Shown here: positions 8,646 through 17,843 of the stretch, in pieces
How positions within the stretch are numbered: the first letter of the stretch is position 1
How the letters are laid out: every line of letters begins with the position of its first letter
Source: Peribacillus simplex
GTDB taxonomy: Bacteria; Bacillota; Bacilli; Bacillales; DSM-1321
Direction: 5' to 3'
NCBI RefSeq assembly: GCF_030123325.1
Contig: NZ_CP126106.1
Coordinates: 5,711,001-5,775,000, forward strand
Length of the DNA: 64,000 nt
The notes under the pieces: model-generated
The model's database searches: none
The model's input: the letters and a program-made list of their open reading frames with translations, nothing else
Told to the model about the DNA's origin: nothing
Made by a program: the position numbers and the translations under genes

Positions 8646-8661
8646 CGTTTCACATGAAACA
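8646..8661. other. parS-like 14-bp sequence (one central mismatch)
   Basis: CGTTTCACATGAAACA has the parS core with A for G at one centre position. It is intergenic, between the lysoplasmalogenase stop and the terminator. ParB binding is uncertain. Confidence 0.35.
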
Positions 8662-8677
8662 ATTTTTCATTAAAAAA

Positions 8678-8708
8678 GCATCCTCAGCTCTAATGGAGCT
8701 GAGGATGC
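8678..8708. terminator. Bidirectional terminator
   Basis: Perfect 13-bp stem GCATCCTCAGCTC / GAGCTGAGGATGC with a TAATG loop. A-run on the left and CCCTTTTT on the right serve both converging genes. Confidence 0.9.
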
Positions 8709-8714
8709 CCTTTT

Positions 8715-9914
8715 TCAACCTTTAATTTTCTTAATGAAGACCACTTTTAAATAGCTACCTTCCTTATATTCCCTTATTGTTTTAAAATCAGCCGGTAATG
8801 AGAATTGTTCCATGATCTCGTATTTTCCATTCATTTCCTTGAAAGCGACATCAATGAAGCCTTTGAATTTTTTCATGTCAAACGTACTACAATTAGTTGA
8901 GGCGATAATGACCCCATTATCCTCCGTAATGGAAATGGTATCCTTCAATAGATTCGTATAGTCTTTCCCGGCACTGAAAGTGAACTTCTTCGATTTGGCA
9001 AAGCTGGGCGGGTCGAGGATGACCATTTCAAATTTCAGGGACTTCTTCACTGCATATTTAAAATAATTAAAAACATCCATCACCACGATATTGTGAGCTT
9101 CAGGATCTATTCCATTCACACTGAACTGCTCGACCGTCTTTGGTAAACTGCGATTCGCCAGGTCAACACTAGTTGTTTTAACAGCACCCCCTAAAGCGGC
9201 AAATACGGAGAATGCCCCAGTATATGAGAACATATTCAACACAGTTTTCCCTTTTGCGTATTCATCCCGGATTTTCCTTCTGACATCGCGTTGATCAAGG
9301 AAGACACCGACCATTGCCCCATCATTCAGATAAACAGCGAAATGGACTCCATTCTCCTTTACAAGAAGCGGAAATGCAGGCTGTTCACCCATGACAAAAT
9401 CGTCTTCATCCACGTACTGCCCCTTTGTATCAAAGCGTTTCTTCTGATAAATCGATTTAACCTCGACCGTTTCCTGCAACGCCTTAATGATGTAGTCTTT
9501 AAAGGAATATATTCCTTTGCTATACCAGCTAATGACATAGTGACCATCATAATGATCAATGATTAAACCGCCAATTCCATCACCTTCCCCATTAAACAAG
9601 CGGAAAGCTGTAGTCTCCCCATCTTCAAAAAATGACTTTCGGAATTCGCATGCTGCCTGGATTTTCCCGGTAAAGAAGGCTTGATCAATTTTTTCATCTT
9701 CTCTATGGGTCAATACCCAGCCATAGCCCTTATTCTGTTTACCGTAATATCCTTTTGCCAGAAAGCGGTTGGCTTCATCCACCAAACGCACCAAGGACCC
9801 CTCTTCCTTAAGGTCATTAAGGTTGGCTATCGACTCTTTAACAATCAAGGGAAAACCCTTGCCGATTTTACTCACGAACTTAGCTTTCACTTTTATATCT
9901 ATTTCTTTTCCCAT
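8715..9914 (-). CDS. Class I SAM-dependent rRNA methyltransferase, RlmI-like
   Basis: Protein of 399 residues belonging to COG1092. An N-terminal PUA-like domain (about 10-85) is followed by an EEHUB-type linker and a Rossmann methyltransferase domain: motif I region NMFSYTGAFSVFAALGGA near 225, and catalytic motif LDPPSFAKSKK near 300. E. coli RlmI makes m5C1962 in 23S rRNA; the target here is inferred only. The start at 9914 (MGKEIDIKVK) sits 8 bases after AGGA; the ATG three codons earlier overlaps that signal. It is monocistronic, converging with the lysoplasmalogenase gene. Confidence 0.88.
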   Translation of the reverse strand: MGKEIDIKVKAKFVSKIGKGFPLIVKESIANLNDLKEEGSLVRLVDEANRFLAKGYYGKQNKGYGWVLTHREDEKIDQAFFTGKIQAACEFRKSFFEDGETTAFRLFNGEGDGIGGLIIDHYDGHYVISWYSKGIYSFKDYIIKALQETVEVKSIYQKKRFDTKGQYVDEDDFVMGEQPAFPLLVKENGVHFAVYLNDGAMVGVFLDQRDVRRKIRDEYAKGKTVLNMFSYTGAFSVFAALGGAVKTTSVDLANRSLPKTVEQFSVNGIDPEAHNIVVMDVFNYFKYAVKKSLKFEMVILDPPSFAKSKKFTFSAGKDYTNLLKDTISITEDNGVIIASTNCSTFDMKKFKGFIDVAFKEMNGKYEIMEQFSLPADFKTIREYKEGSYLKVVFIKKIKG

Positions 9915-9977
9915 ATATATCATCCTATCTATGCAAATGCTTTCCTCCTCATTTTACCCTAATCCCTTTATAAATAA

Positions 9978-10009
9978 AAACCAGCCCGGTTCCTTAACCA
10001 GGCTGGTTT
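9978..10009 (-). terminator. Terminator of the PTS_EIIC_2 gene
   Basis: Stem AAACCAGCC / GGCTGGTTT followed on the minus strand by TTTATTTATAAA, 16 bases after the stop codon. Confidence 0.85.
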
Positions 10010-10024
10010 CCAAGAAAACTTTGA

Positions 10025-11047
10025 TTATGAAACTTCCAAATGAAGATCGCCTGGCTTAACTTTACCCATCATCTTCAATACCTGATGCAATGCAAGTGTG
10101 ATCAAAGCTGGCAATACCATACCCACTGCCACATAAACCAAGAACGTGTACAACCCCTGACCGGTTATGATGGCAATCGGGGCAATCATTGAACTTAACC
10201 CCATGCCTCCAAGCTCATACGGCACTTGAAAATCGAATGCCAGGGTAGCGATAGGCGCACAGATGATTGCCGCCACAAAAGGCGGAACGACATATATTGG
10301 TTTCTTGATTAAGTTAGGAAATTGAACTTTTGGCGTAACGACCATCTGTGCAAGGAACCCGCCCATATCATTATCTTTATAAGACATGACAGTGAACCCG
10401 ACAAACTGAACGGTACATCCGATTAGAGCTGCAGCACTGGAAACGGGATCTAATTGCAGAGCGATCGCCAGTGCAGCGGAAGACGCCGGTGTCATCAATA
10501 AAATGCTCCATACCAAGGCTATGACCATTGAACCGATTAAGGGAGAACCCTCGACCGCAGCGGTGGTTTGACTGCTTATCCATGTCAGGAGCGGAGTGGT
10601 GACAAGGGCCAGGCCATATCCCGAAACTCCACCGACAAGAACCGCTCCCATTGGAATGGCCATGATGTCCAACTTCGTTTTGCCGATTAGGCGCTTACCT
10701 ATATATGTTGCAATTACTGCTGCCAAGACAGCACTTAGCGGCTGACCCGTAACAATCGTGAAGGCACCCTCAGCAGTTCTATGAATGGCAGCACCCCCAA
10801 CAGCACTTGAAGCCATGGCGCTAAAGATAATTAATGAATTTCCACCTAGCTGATATGCGATGCCTGCTCCTAAAGCTGGTGCCATCAAGACCTTTGCGGC
10901 CCCGCCTATTGCCAGGAAGACTTCCCAACCTAAATATCCCCCTATGGATTCAAACAATAACCCGATCCCTAATGTAACCAAAACAGCGTTGGCTATCCCT
11001 GTCGATGCCTTGTACATTCGATCGCTGATGTATTCTTTCCTGCTCAC
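10025..11047 (-). CDS. PTS_EIIC_2 family membrane protein (PTS-like IIC component)
   Basis: Membrane protein of 340 residues with nine or ten hydrophobic helices and Gly/Ala-rich segments (VGGAAIHRTAEGAF, PGDLHLEV at the C-terminus) typical of the PTS_EIIC_2 family. No IIA or IIB domains and no phosphorylatable Cys or His context are evident, and no PTS partner genes are nearby, so its sugar or even its dependence on PTS phosphorylation is unknown. The start is GTG at 11047 after AAGGAGTGGAGATATA; the longer frame begins with a TTG inside the ribosome-binding site and is unlikely. A near-consensus cre site lies about 180 bases upstream. Confidence 0.82.
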   Translation of the reverse strand: MSRKEYISDRMYKASTGIANAVLVTLGIGLLFESIGGYLGWEVFLAIGGAAKVLMAPALGAGIAYQLGGNSLIIFSAMASSAVGGAAIHRTAEGAFTIVTGQPLSAVLAAVIATYIGKRLIGKTKLDIMAIPMGAVLVGGVSGYGLALVTTPLLTWISSQTTAAVEGSPLIGSMVIALVWSILLMTPASSAALAIALQLDPVSSAAALIGCTVQFVGFTVMSYKDNDMGGFLAQMVVTPKVQFPNLIKKPIYVVPPFVAAIICAPIATLAFDFQVPYELGGMGLSSMIAPIAIITGQGLYTFLVYVAVGMVLPALITLALHQVLKMMGKVKPGDLHLEVS

Positions 11048-11424
11048 TATATCTCCACTCCTTATCAATTATCAGAATATTCAATTTCGTAAAATCGAAA
11101 AAAAAATAAACATCTTCATTTAAAAAAGCCTATTTAGTATATCGCACCGCTGCCTATAATGTCTGCTCGTATAATAACATGAATTTTCTGATAATGTAAG
11201 GTGAATTTTTATTCTAATAAAATAAAAGCGTTTTCAAAAATAAAGGTTTAACACATTCTTATACAAAAAAAACTAAAATTGTATTATTTCAAAATAGATT
11301 ATCCCTTTTATGGATATGCTGCATGAGGATACTTCGATACATTTGCGACAAAAAAAAGAACCCGATTCAAGGATTCTCTCACTAGCTGGATTTATGACTT
11401 TTCTAATAGAGGCGCAACTTATTC
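11048..11424. other. Intergenic region upstream of the PTS_EIIC_2 gene
   Basis: AT-rich, 377 bases, no convincing gene. It holds the cre-like box at 11223-11236 and presumably the promoter of the PTS_EIIC_2 gene. Short plus-strand frames here lack ribosome-binding sites and start codons in good context. Confidence 0.6.
11223..11236. promoter_or_regulatory. cre-like CcpA site
   Basis: TAAAAGCGTTTTCA matches the cre consensus TGWAANCGNTNWCA at 13 of 14 positions. Its place upstream of a PTS-like gene supports carbon catabolite control; binding is inferred. Confidence 0.5.
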
Positions 11425-12327
11425 CTATTGAAAACCTTCCAATGTTGCAAAAGTGTCCTTCAAAAATTGGTAAAACAATTTCTCCGTTGGCATCAGTTCC
11501 CTATCAGTTGGAACGATGACCCCTACAGCCCTGGTAACAGACGGTTCCTCCAGCGGCAATTTAACCGTAAAACGCGGCAAGCTATCAATCAAGGAAATCT
11601 CAGGTATCAAGGTTATACCTAACCCTGCCCCCACCAGGCCTTTTATAGCATCAGTATCTTTCCCTTCAAATGCCACTTCCGGTTCAAAGCCATGCAGTTT
11701 GCAAGCTTTCATAACGAGATCCCTTAAAACATAGCCCTTTGGAGATAGGACGAACGGATTTCCTTTAAGCTCATTCAAGGATAGTGATTTCTTCAAGGCC
11801 AAAGGATGACTTTCTGGTAAAAGGGCAACTAAATTCTCAATAAATAGCGTTTCACCTTTGATTTTCTTTTCATTCGTCGGCAGAGGACCGATCAAGGCCA
11901 TGTTAATATTACCTTTTATTACCGAATCTATCAGGTACCGATATGAACCTTGTTTCAAAGTGAACTTTGCCTGCGGATAACTTTCCCTGAAGTCGGAAAT
12001 GACCCTTGGCAATACATAAGAAGCCAAACTGCTGGGAAAGCCAATCCGGATTGTCCCTTTTTCTGGATTCAGGCTTTCAGCCATCTCACGCTTGGCACGA
12101 TCGATTATATCCATAGCTTGTTCCATATTCGCTAAAAATGTATGTCCTATAGGCGTCAATCTAATCTTTCGGCCTTCCCGGATAAATAGGGGCACACCTA
12201 ATTCTTCTTCTAAATTGTAGATTTGACGACTGACAGCCGACTGGGCAACATGCAAGTTCACTGCTGCTTCCGTCATATGTTCTCGCTTTGCCACTTCAAT
12301 GAAATATTCGATTTGCCTTAATTCCAC
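11425..12327 (-). CDS. LysR-family transcriptional regulator, GltC-like
   Basis: Regulator of 300 residues, the same length as B. subtilis GltC and visibly similar to it along its length (VELRQIEYFIEVAKREH at the start, HVAQSAVSRQI recognition helix near 30-42, RIGFPSSLASYVLP at the start of the effector domain, DAIKGLVGAGLGITLIPE near 220). GltC activates glutamate synthase genes in B. subtilis; here the divergently transcribed neighbour is a glutamate dehydrogenase, so it probably controls that gene. GTG at 12327 follows GAGGGAG at 6 bases; the longer frame upstream lacks a signal. Confidence 0.85.
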   Translation of the reverse strand: MELRQIEYFIEVAKREHMTEAAVNLHVAQSAVSRQIYNLEEELGVPLFIREGRKIRLTPIGHTFLANMEQAMDIIDRAKREMAESLNPEKGTIRIGFPSSLASYVLPRVISDFRESYPQAKFTLKQGSYRYLIDSVIKGNINMALIGPLPTNEKKIKGETLFIENLVALLPESHPLALKKSLSLNELKGNPFVLSPKGYVLRDLVMKACKLHGFEPEVAFEGKDTDAIKGLVGAGLGITLIPEISLIDSLPRFTVKLPLEEPSVTRAVGVIVPTDRELMPTEKLFYQFLKDTFATLEGFQ

Positions 12328-12483
12328 TCTAAGCTCCCTCTTCCATATCAAAACAGCATGTTACTTATCTAATATTCAGATTGTTTGTTTTATTTTTAAA
12401 TTATATCATGAAAGTATCATATAAAGACTGATATCTTATTCAATTGTATTTTAAGACTATATTACCTTAAGGGAGAGAGAACA

Positions 12484-13866
12484 ATGACCACTTCACAAGA
12501 AGTCGAGCATGAGGAATTACAAGTTGCCAGAGAATTCGTAAGTCAAGTATACGCACAAGTAAAGGAGCGTAATCCCCACGAAAGTGAGTTCCATCAAGCC
12601 GTAAAGGAGATATTCCTTTCATTGGTCCCCGTTTTTGCAAAACATCCTGAATATATGAAAAGCGGGATATTGGAGAGGCTGGTTGAACCCGAAAGAATGA
12701 TCACCTTCCGTGTTTCATGGGTTGATGACCTGGGGAATGTTCAAGTCAACCGTGGTTTTCGTGTACAATTCAACAGTGCAATCGGGCCATTCAAAGGCGG
12801 TCTTCGATTCCATCCCACTGTCAATTCCAGCATCATTAAGTTTCTTGGTTTCGAGCAAATCTTTAAAAACTCTCTTACTGGCCAGCCGATCGGTGGGGGA
12901 AAAGGCGGATCGGACTTCGATCCAAAAGGAAAATCGGACGCAGAAATCATGCGTTTTTGCCAAAGTTTCATGGCAGAACTAGCTCGCTATATCGGCCCTG
13001 ATACAGATGTACCGGCCGGTGATATCGGAGTCGGTGCAAGGGAGATCGGTTACCTGTTCGGTCAGTATAAAAAGATGCAAGGCAGCTACCATGCCGGTGT
13101 TTTAACAGGTAAAGGCATAAGTTACGGCGGAAGCTTGGCCCGTACAGAAGCAACTGGATATGGAACCGTTTACTTTGTCGAAGAAATGCTAAAAGACAAT
13201 GGATTACAATTCCATGGCAGCACTGTCGTCATTTCCGGATCTGGCAATGTATCCATTTATGCCATTGAAAAAGCTACACAGCTTGGCGCAAAAGTTGTTG
13301 CATGCAGCGACTCCACTGGCTACATATACGATGAAAATGGCCTGAACCTTGATACAATTCGACGTCTAAAAGAAGTGGAACGAAAACGTTTGAGCGAGTA
13401 TGTCGATGCGCACCCGGAAGCTGTATACCATGAAGGAAGCTATGGCATTTGGTCTGTACCATGTGACATCGCACTGCCTTGTGCCACACAAAATGAAATC
13501 GATGAAGAAGCAGCAAAATTACTGGTCAAAAACAATGTGAAGGCAGTCGGTGAGGGTGCTAATATGCCTTCAACCCTCGAGGCCATTGATGTATTCCTTA
13601 ATAACGGCATCCTTTTTGGACCAGCAAAAGCGGCCAATGCAGGCGGCGTAGCCGTGTCTGCACTTGAAATGGCCCAAAACAGTGCCAGAATGCCTTGGAC
13701 TTTTGAAGATGTCGATGCCAAGCTGCATGAGATCATGAAAAACATTTATAAAAACAGTGTAGAGGCTGCCGAGGCATATGGTGCGCCTGGCAATTTAGTT
13801 GTCGGGGCCAATATTGCCGGATTCCTTAAAGTGGCGGATGCGATGCTGACTCAAGGCATACTCTAG
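12484..13866 (+). CDS. gdhA: NADP-type glutamate dehydrogenase
   Basis: Hexameric class I glutamate dehydrogenase of 460 residues, interconverting 2-oxoglutarate plus ammonia and glutamate in the cytoplasm. The catalytic lysine region PIGGGKGGSDFDPKG is at 135-149 and the catalytic-Asp motif GPDTDVPAGDIGVG at 171-184; the Rossmann fingerprint GSGNVSIYAIEK is near 247. The length and the GGSDFDPKGKSD pattern are those of the biosynthetic NADP enzymes, not of catabolic RocG/GudB (about 424 residues). ATG follows AAGGGAGAGAGAACA. The GltC-like regulator is divergent, with 156 bases between the start codons. Confidence 0.95.
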   Translation: MTTSQEVEHEELQVAREFVSQVYAQVKERNPHESEFHQAVKEIFLSLVPVFAKHPEYMKSGILERLVEPERMITFRVSWVDDLGNVQVNRGFRVQFNSAIGPFKGGLRFHPTVNSSIIKFLGFEQIFKNSLTGQPIGGGKGGSDFDPKGKSDAEIMRFCQSFMAELARYIGPDTDVPAGDIGVGAREIGYLFGQYKKMQGSYHAGVLTGKGISYGGSLARTEATGYGTVYFVEEMLKDNGLQFHGSTVVISGSGNVSIYAIEKATQLGAKVVACSDSTGYIYDENGLNLDTIRRLKEVERKRLSEYVDAHPEAVYHEGSYGIWSVPCDIALPCATQNEIDEEAAKLLVKNNVKAVGEGANMPSTLEAIDVFLNNGILFGPAKAANAGGVAVSALEMAQNSARMPWTFEDVDAKLHEIMKNIYKNSVEAAEAYGAPGNLVVGANIAGFLKVADAMLTQGIL

Positions 13867-13883
13867 CAATCTGTTGAATTAGG

Positions 13884-13915
13884 AGGCGGTTCCATCAAGG
13901 GCCGCCTTACTTTTG
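13884..13915 (+). terminator. Terminator of gdhA
   Basis: Stem AGGCGG / CCGCCT about 17 bases after the stop codon, followed by TACTTTTG. The T-tract is weak. Confidence 0.6.
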
Positions 13916-14023
13916 TAAAAGAGCGTTTTCACTTTCTTATACCACTCATTCATATCAATTCAAGCTGAATATACACAATCAGATAACATCAATTGGATTA
14001 AAAACATATCTTTCCTACGAAAA

Positions 14024-14056
14024 AAAGAGTGCCGGAAAAGTTCCGGCACTCTTTTG
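14024..14056 (-). terminator. Terminator of the rbs operon
   Basis: Perfect 14-bp stem AAAGAGTGCCGGAA / TTCCGGCACTCTTT with a 3-base loop and T-run on the minus strand, just after the rbsB stop codon. Confidence 0.92.
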
Positions 14057-14068
14057 GTTGAAAGACAA

Positions 14069-14989
14069 TCATTCTTTTGTGACCAATTTCAATGGAACGG
14101 AAATTGTATCATCCACTTTGTCACCTTTTAAGATTTTTTCAGCCGCATTAACCGCTTCTTCACCGATAAGTGCCGGTTGTTGAGCGATTGTGGCTTTTAG
14201 TTCACCGTTTTCAACTGCTTTCAATGCATCATCATTTCCGTCAAAACCAACCACGATGATGTCTTTTCCTGCTGCCTTGATTGCTTCAATGGCTCCCAGT
14301 GCCATTTCATCATTATGGGCGAATACCGCTTGGATGTCTTTATTGCCTTGCAGGATATTTTCCATGACGTTAAGCCCTTTTGTCCGGTCGAATTCCGCCG
14401 TTTGGCTTGTCAGGACATCTAACTGTTTGTCCGCAATATTGTGGAAACCTTTCCCGCGTTCACGAGTTGCGGATGCTCCGGAGACCCCTTCAAGTTCCAC
14501 TACTTTCGCTTTTTCGCCAAGCTCTTTAACTAGATATTCTGCAGCCATTTCCCCGCCAGCCACATTGTCGGAAGCGATGAATGTTTCAATGTCACCTTCG
14601 TCTGAAGAGCGGTCAATCGTGATAACTGGAATGCCCTCTTCATTTGCTGATTGAACGGCTGAAGATATTGCAGCAGAGTCAGTTGGATTCACAAGAAGGA
14701 CATCAACCTTTTGAAGGATTAAATCTTCAATTCCGCTAATTTGTTTTGCCGTATCATCTTGGGCGTCAACAACTGTGACTTTCATGCCTTTTTCTTTTGC
14801 TTCTTTTTCAATGCCATCTTTTAAGGAAACGAAGAATGGGTTGTTTAAAGTAGAGATGCTGACTCCGACTTTCACGTCTTTCATGGAGTCTTTCTTTTCT
14901 TTTTTATCATCATTTAGACCAGAATCCATTGAACAGGCAGCCAAGACCATTAAAGAAAGAACCATGATGATCGATACTATTTTTTTCAT
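14069..14989 (-). CDS. rbsB: D-ribose ABC transporter, substrate-binding lipoprotein
   Basis: Periplasmic-binding-protein-like receptor of 306 residues, anchored as a lipoprotein: hydrophobic signal followed by the lipobox LAAC with Cys19. The mature part is a Peripla_BP_4 domain with sugar-binding signatures NNPFFVSLKDGIE, NPTDSAAISSAVQ and VVGFDGNDDALKAVENG. It binds extracellular ribose and delivers it to RbsC. It is the last gene of rbsRKDACB, 15 bases after rbsC, and a strong terminator follows. The binding specificity is inferred from the full set of neighbours. Confidence 0.95.
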   Translation of the reverse strand: MKKIVSIIMVLSLMVLAACSMDSGLNDDKKEKKDSMKDVKVGVSISTLNNPFFVSLKDGIEKEAKEKGMKVTVVDAQDDTAKQISGIEDLILQKVDVLLVNPTDSAAISSAVQSANEEGIPVITIDRSSDEGDIETFIASDNVAGGEMAAEYLVKELGEKAKVVELEGVSGASATRERGKGFHNIADKQLDVLTSQTAEFDRTKGLNVMENILQGNKDIQAVFAHNDEMALGAIEAIKAAGKDIIVVGFDGNDDALKAVENGELKATIAQQPALIGEEAVNAAEKILKGDKVDDTISVPLKLVTKE

Positions 14990-15004
14990 TGATTACACCT
15001 CTTC

Positions 15005-15949
15005 TTATGATTTTTTACGGTCAAGTAAGACCGCGATTAATATAACTGCACCTTTCACCACTTGCTGGTAGAAAGAGGATACACCAAGTAAATTCATGCC
15101 GTTATTCAAGGTACCGATGATCAGGACACCCACCAGCGTGCCGAACAACCGCCCTTTACCGCCTGAAAGGCTCGTTCCGCCTAGCACCACGGCTGCGATG
15201 GCATCCATTTCATAGGATTGGCCTGCCGTCGGCTGTGCCGAATTCAGACGGGATGTTAAAATGGCACCAGCGATTGCCGCCATTGTACCGGCGAGACCAT
15301 ATATGGCCACCTTGACCCGGTCGACTTTAATCCCCGAAATGCGGGAAGCCCTTTCATTTCCTCCTATGGCATATGTTTTGCGGCCAAAGGATGTTTTATG
15401 AAGCAGGAACCATAGGATCAAGAATGCGATGACCATCACCACGGCCGGTACTGGCAGTCCCAGGAAGTAACCTCTCCCAAGCATCTGGAACATTTCAGAA
15501 TCGCCGATTCCAGTAATCGGCTTTCCATCCGTATACACAAGCGTTAATCCCCGGAAAATCGTCATGGTTGCAAGTGTCACGATGAAAGGGGCCATTTTCC
15601 CCTTTGAAACGAGAATCCCATTGATTACACCCATTATTGCACCTAGTAGAATCCCTACTAATATAGCTAAAATCGGATCTAATCCTGAGACCATCATACC
15701 AGCCATAAGTGCGCTGGATAGAGCTAAAATGGAACCGACGGACAAGTCGATGCCGCCTGTCAATATGATAAAGGTCATTCCAAATGCAATAAGTGCATTG
15801 ATGGAGGTTTGACGCAATAAATTCAAAATATTATTCGGTTCCATGAATGATGGATTTAAAACGGTTATTACGATAAATAAAAGTACCAGGGCGAGTAACG
15901 GACCAAATTTTTGCCAAATCCCGCTTTTCCCTGTAGCCTCAAGTTTCAT
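15005..15949 (-). CDS. rbsC: D-ribose ABC transporter permease
   Basis: Permease of 314 residues from the BPD_transp_2 family with eight to ten membrane helices. Conserved stretches include TGGIDLSVGSILALSSALMAG cut here to its core TGGIDLSVGS (about 66-75) and GGTSLSGGKGR near 255, which contacts the ATPase. ATG is one base after the rbsA stop codon, preceded by CAGGAGGGAAC, so translation is coupled. It forms the ribose channel with RbsA and RbsB. Confidence 0.95.
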   Translation of the reverse strand: MKLEATGKSGIWQKFGPLLALVLLFIVITVLNPSFMEPNNILNLLRQTSINALIAFGMTFIILTGGIDLSVGSILALSSALMAGMMVSGLDPILAILVGILLGAIMGVINGILVSKGKMAPFIVTLATMTIFRGLTLVYTDGKPITGIGDSEMFQMLGRGYFLGLPVPAVVMVIAFLILWFLLHKTSFGRKTYAIGGNERASRISGIKVDRVKVAIYGLAGTMAAIAGAILTSRLNSAQPTAGQSYEMDAIAAVVLGGTSLSGGKGRLFGTLVGVLIIGTLNNGMNLLGVSSFYQQVVKGAVILIAVLLDRKKS

Positions 15950-15950
15950 C

Positions 15951-17441
15951 CTAGTTCCCTCCTGTCGCCAATGCCATAATTTTTTCTTGCGTCGCTTCCT
16001 GCTTTAACAATTCCCCAGCAATCTCACCTTCATGAACCACAAGGATTCTGTCGCTCATTCCAATGATTTCGGGAAGTTCTGACGAAACCATGATGATGGC
16101 GATGCCCCGCTCCGTCAATTCATTCATCAATTCGTAAATTTCACGTTTTGCACCAACATCTATGCCCCGGGTCGGTTCATCCATAATTAAAACTTTAGGG
16201 GAAGTCCCGATCCACTTGGCTATTACCACCTTCTGTTGATTTCCTCCGGATAGATTGCCGATGACCGTTTCGGCAGAAGATGTCTTCACGTGAAGTCGCT
16301 TAATCATCATTTCGGCAAAGTTCATTTCATCTTCCGTTTTTACGATTCCGCTAGGAGCAAAACTCTTGAGATTCGGCAAGCCGATATTTTCCCTTACAGA
16401 AAAGTCCAGGATCAATCCCTCTTCTTTACGATTTTCCGTAATGAAAGCCAGGCCGTGCTGAACTGCATCCGTTGGTTTCCGTATGGAAACCTTTTTGCCT
16501 TCAATGGTAATTTCACCGCTGTCTATTTGGTCGACACCAAAAAGGGCGCGCATTATTTCTGTTCTGCCTGCTCCCATTAATCCTGCCACACCGACAATCT
16601 CACCTTGCCGAACCGAGAAATGGATATCTTCAAAAAGCCCCTTTTTAGTTAAACCTTTTACATCAAGGACTATGTCGCCAGCATTCGCTTCACGATGAGG
16701 AAAACGATCCTCCAGCTCCCGCCCGACCATTTTCTGAACGACTTCATCGAAATTTGTATCTGCAATTCTTTTCGTATCGACTGTTTTTCCGTCACGCATT
16801 ACGGTGATCCTGTCACAAATGGCGAATATTTCTTCCATTCTGTGAGAAATATAAACAAGCGATACTCCCTTTTTGGTAAGTCCCTTCATCACTTCAAAGA
16901 GCTTCTCTATTTCTCTATCGGTTAAAGCGGCTGTGGGTTCGTCCATGATGATGACTTCGGCATCCGTCATGAGCGCCTTGGCAATTTCAATCATTTGCTG
17001 TTCCCCGACAGAACAGAATCCGGCTTCCTTATCAAAAGGAAGGGAAATATTAAGTGTATTGAAAATCTCGTTTGCACGCGCTTTCATTTGTTTCGTCTTC
17101 AGGACACCGAAGGCATTCACCATTTCCCTGCCGATAAAAAGATTCTCCAGCACGGTCATTTCTGGCCAGATATTCAATTCCTGACGGATAAACGCCATTC
17201 CCGCCTCTTCCGCTTCCTTTGAATCCTTGAATGAGGTTTCTTTACCGTTAATCTCAATCGTTCCTTGATCTTGTTTATGCAGCCCGGTCAAAATGTTCAT
17301 CAAGGTTGATTTCCCCGCTCCATTTTCCCCCATTAGTGCATGTACTTCCCCAGCCTCCAAAGAAAAATGAACACCTTCCAATACCTTGTTTTGACCAAAT
17401 GCTTTATAAATATTGTGCATTTCGATTTGCATGCTCATCAT
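15951..17441 (-). CDS. rbsA: D-ribose ABC transporter, duplicated ATP-binding protein
   Basis: ATPase of 496 residues with two ABC domains, as in all RbsA/MglA proteins. Domain 1 has Walker A GENGAGKST (near 36) and Walker B IIMDEPTAALT; domain 2 has the degenerate Walker A GLMGAGRTE, signature LSGGNQQKV and Walker B LIMDEPTRGID. The start at 17441 (MMSMQIE) has only a weak ribosome-binding site; the third Met (17432) with upstream GAGATGATGAG is an alternative. rbsD ends 9 bases upstream and rbsC begins one base after the stop. Confidence 0.95.
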   Translation of the reverse strand: MMSMQIEMHNIYKAFGQNKVLEGVHFSLEAGEVHALMGENGAGKSTLMNILTGLHKQDQGTIEINGKETSFKDSKEAEEAGMAFIRQELNIWPEMTVLENLFIGREMVNAFGVLKTKQMKARANEIFNTLNISLPFDKEAGFCSVGEQQMIEIAKALMTDAEVIIMDEPTAALTDREIEKLFEVMKGLTKKGVSLVYISHRMEEIFAICDRITVMRDGKTVDTKRIADTNFDEVVQKMVGRELEDRFPHREANAGDIVLDVKGLTKKGLFEDIHFSVRQGEIVGVAGLMGAGRTEIMRALFGVDQIDSGEITIEGKKVSIRKPTDAVQHGLAFITENRKEEGLILDFSVRENIGLPNLKSFAPSGIVKTEDEMNFAEMMIKRLHVKTSSAETVIGNLSGGNQQKVVIAKWIGTSPKVLIMDEPTRGIDVGAKREIYELMNELTERGIAIIMVSSELPEIIGMSDRILVVHEGEIAGELLKQEATQEKIMALATGGN

Positions 17442-17450
17442 CTCATTTCT

Positions 17451-17843
17451 TTAAAAGAATACTCCAGACTGCAATATGCAATTTGAATATGGCGTCGTCT
17501 CCCCGGTCCGGATTATTGCTTTCGCGTTACTTGTCAGCCTTTTAAACTCCTCATGGGAAACATATTCAATCGACGCTCCGAATTGATGCTCCATGTATTG
17601 ATGCTGTTCCGGGTTTTTAACCTTCACTTCTGTGGCAGCGATAACTTTTTCAACAACCATATCTTCGTGAACCGCCCGGATGACATCTTGAAATGATGGT
17701 GTTCCAGGCGTCAATGCTAAATCTATCTTGCAAACTCCCGGTGGCACCGGCAGCCCGGCATCACCTACGACAATATAATCGGTATGACCAAGGTCAACCA
17801 GGACCTTGGCTATTGAACTATTGATGATTCCTTGACGTTTCAT
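17451..17843 (-). CDS. rbsD: D-ribose pyranase
   Basis: Protein of 130 residues, the family length. RbsD speeds conversion of beta-ribopyranose to ribofuranose, the form RbsK can use. The catalytic His20 lies in DLGHTDY, and GDAGLPVPPG and the C-terminal TGETTPYSNCILQSGV are family signatures. Its ATG overlaps the rbsK stop by four bases (ATGA, 17840-17843). Confidence 0.96.
   Translation of the reverse strand: MKRQGIINSSIAKVLVDLGHTDYIVVGDAGLPVPPGVCKIDLALTPGTPSFQDVIRAVHEDMVVEKVIAATEVKVKNPEQHQYMEHQFGASIEYVSHEEFKRLTSNAKAIIRTGETTPYSNCILQSGVFF

Noticed and set aside
12715..12982. Several frames overlapping gdhA on both strands
   Set aside because: Shadows of the well-supported gdhA frame.
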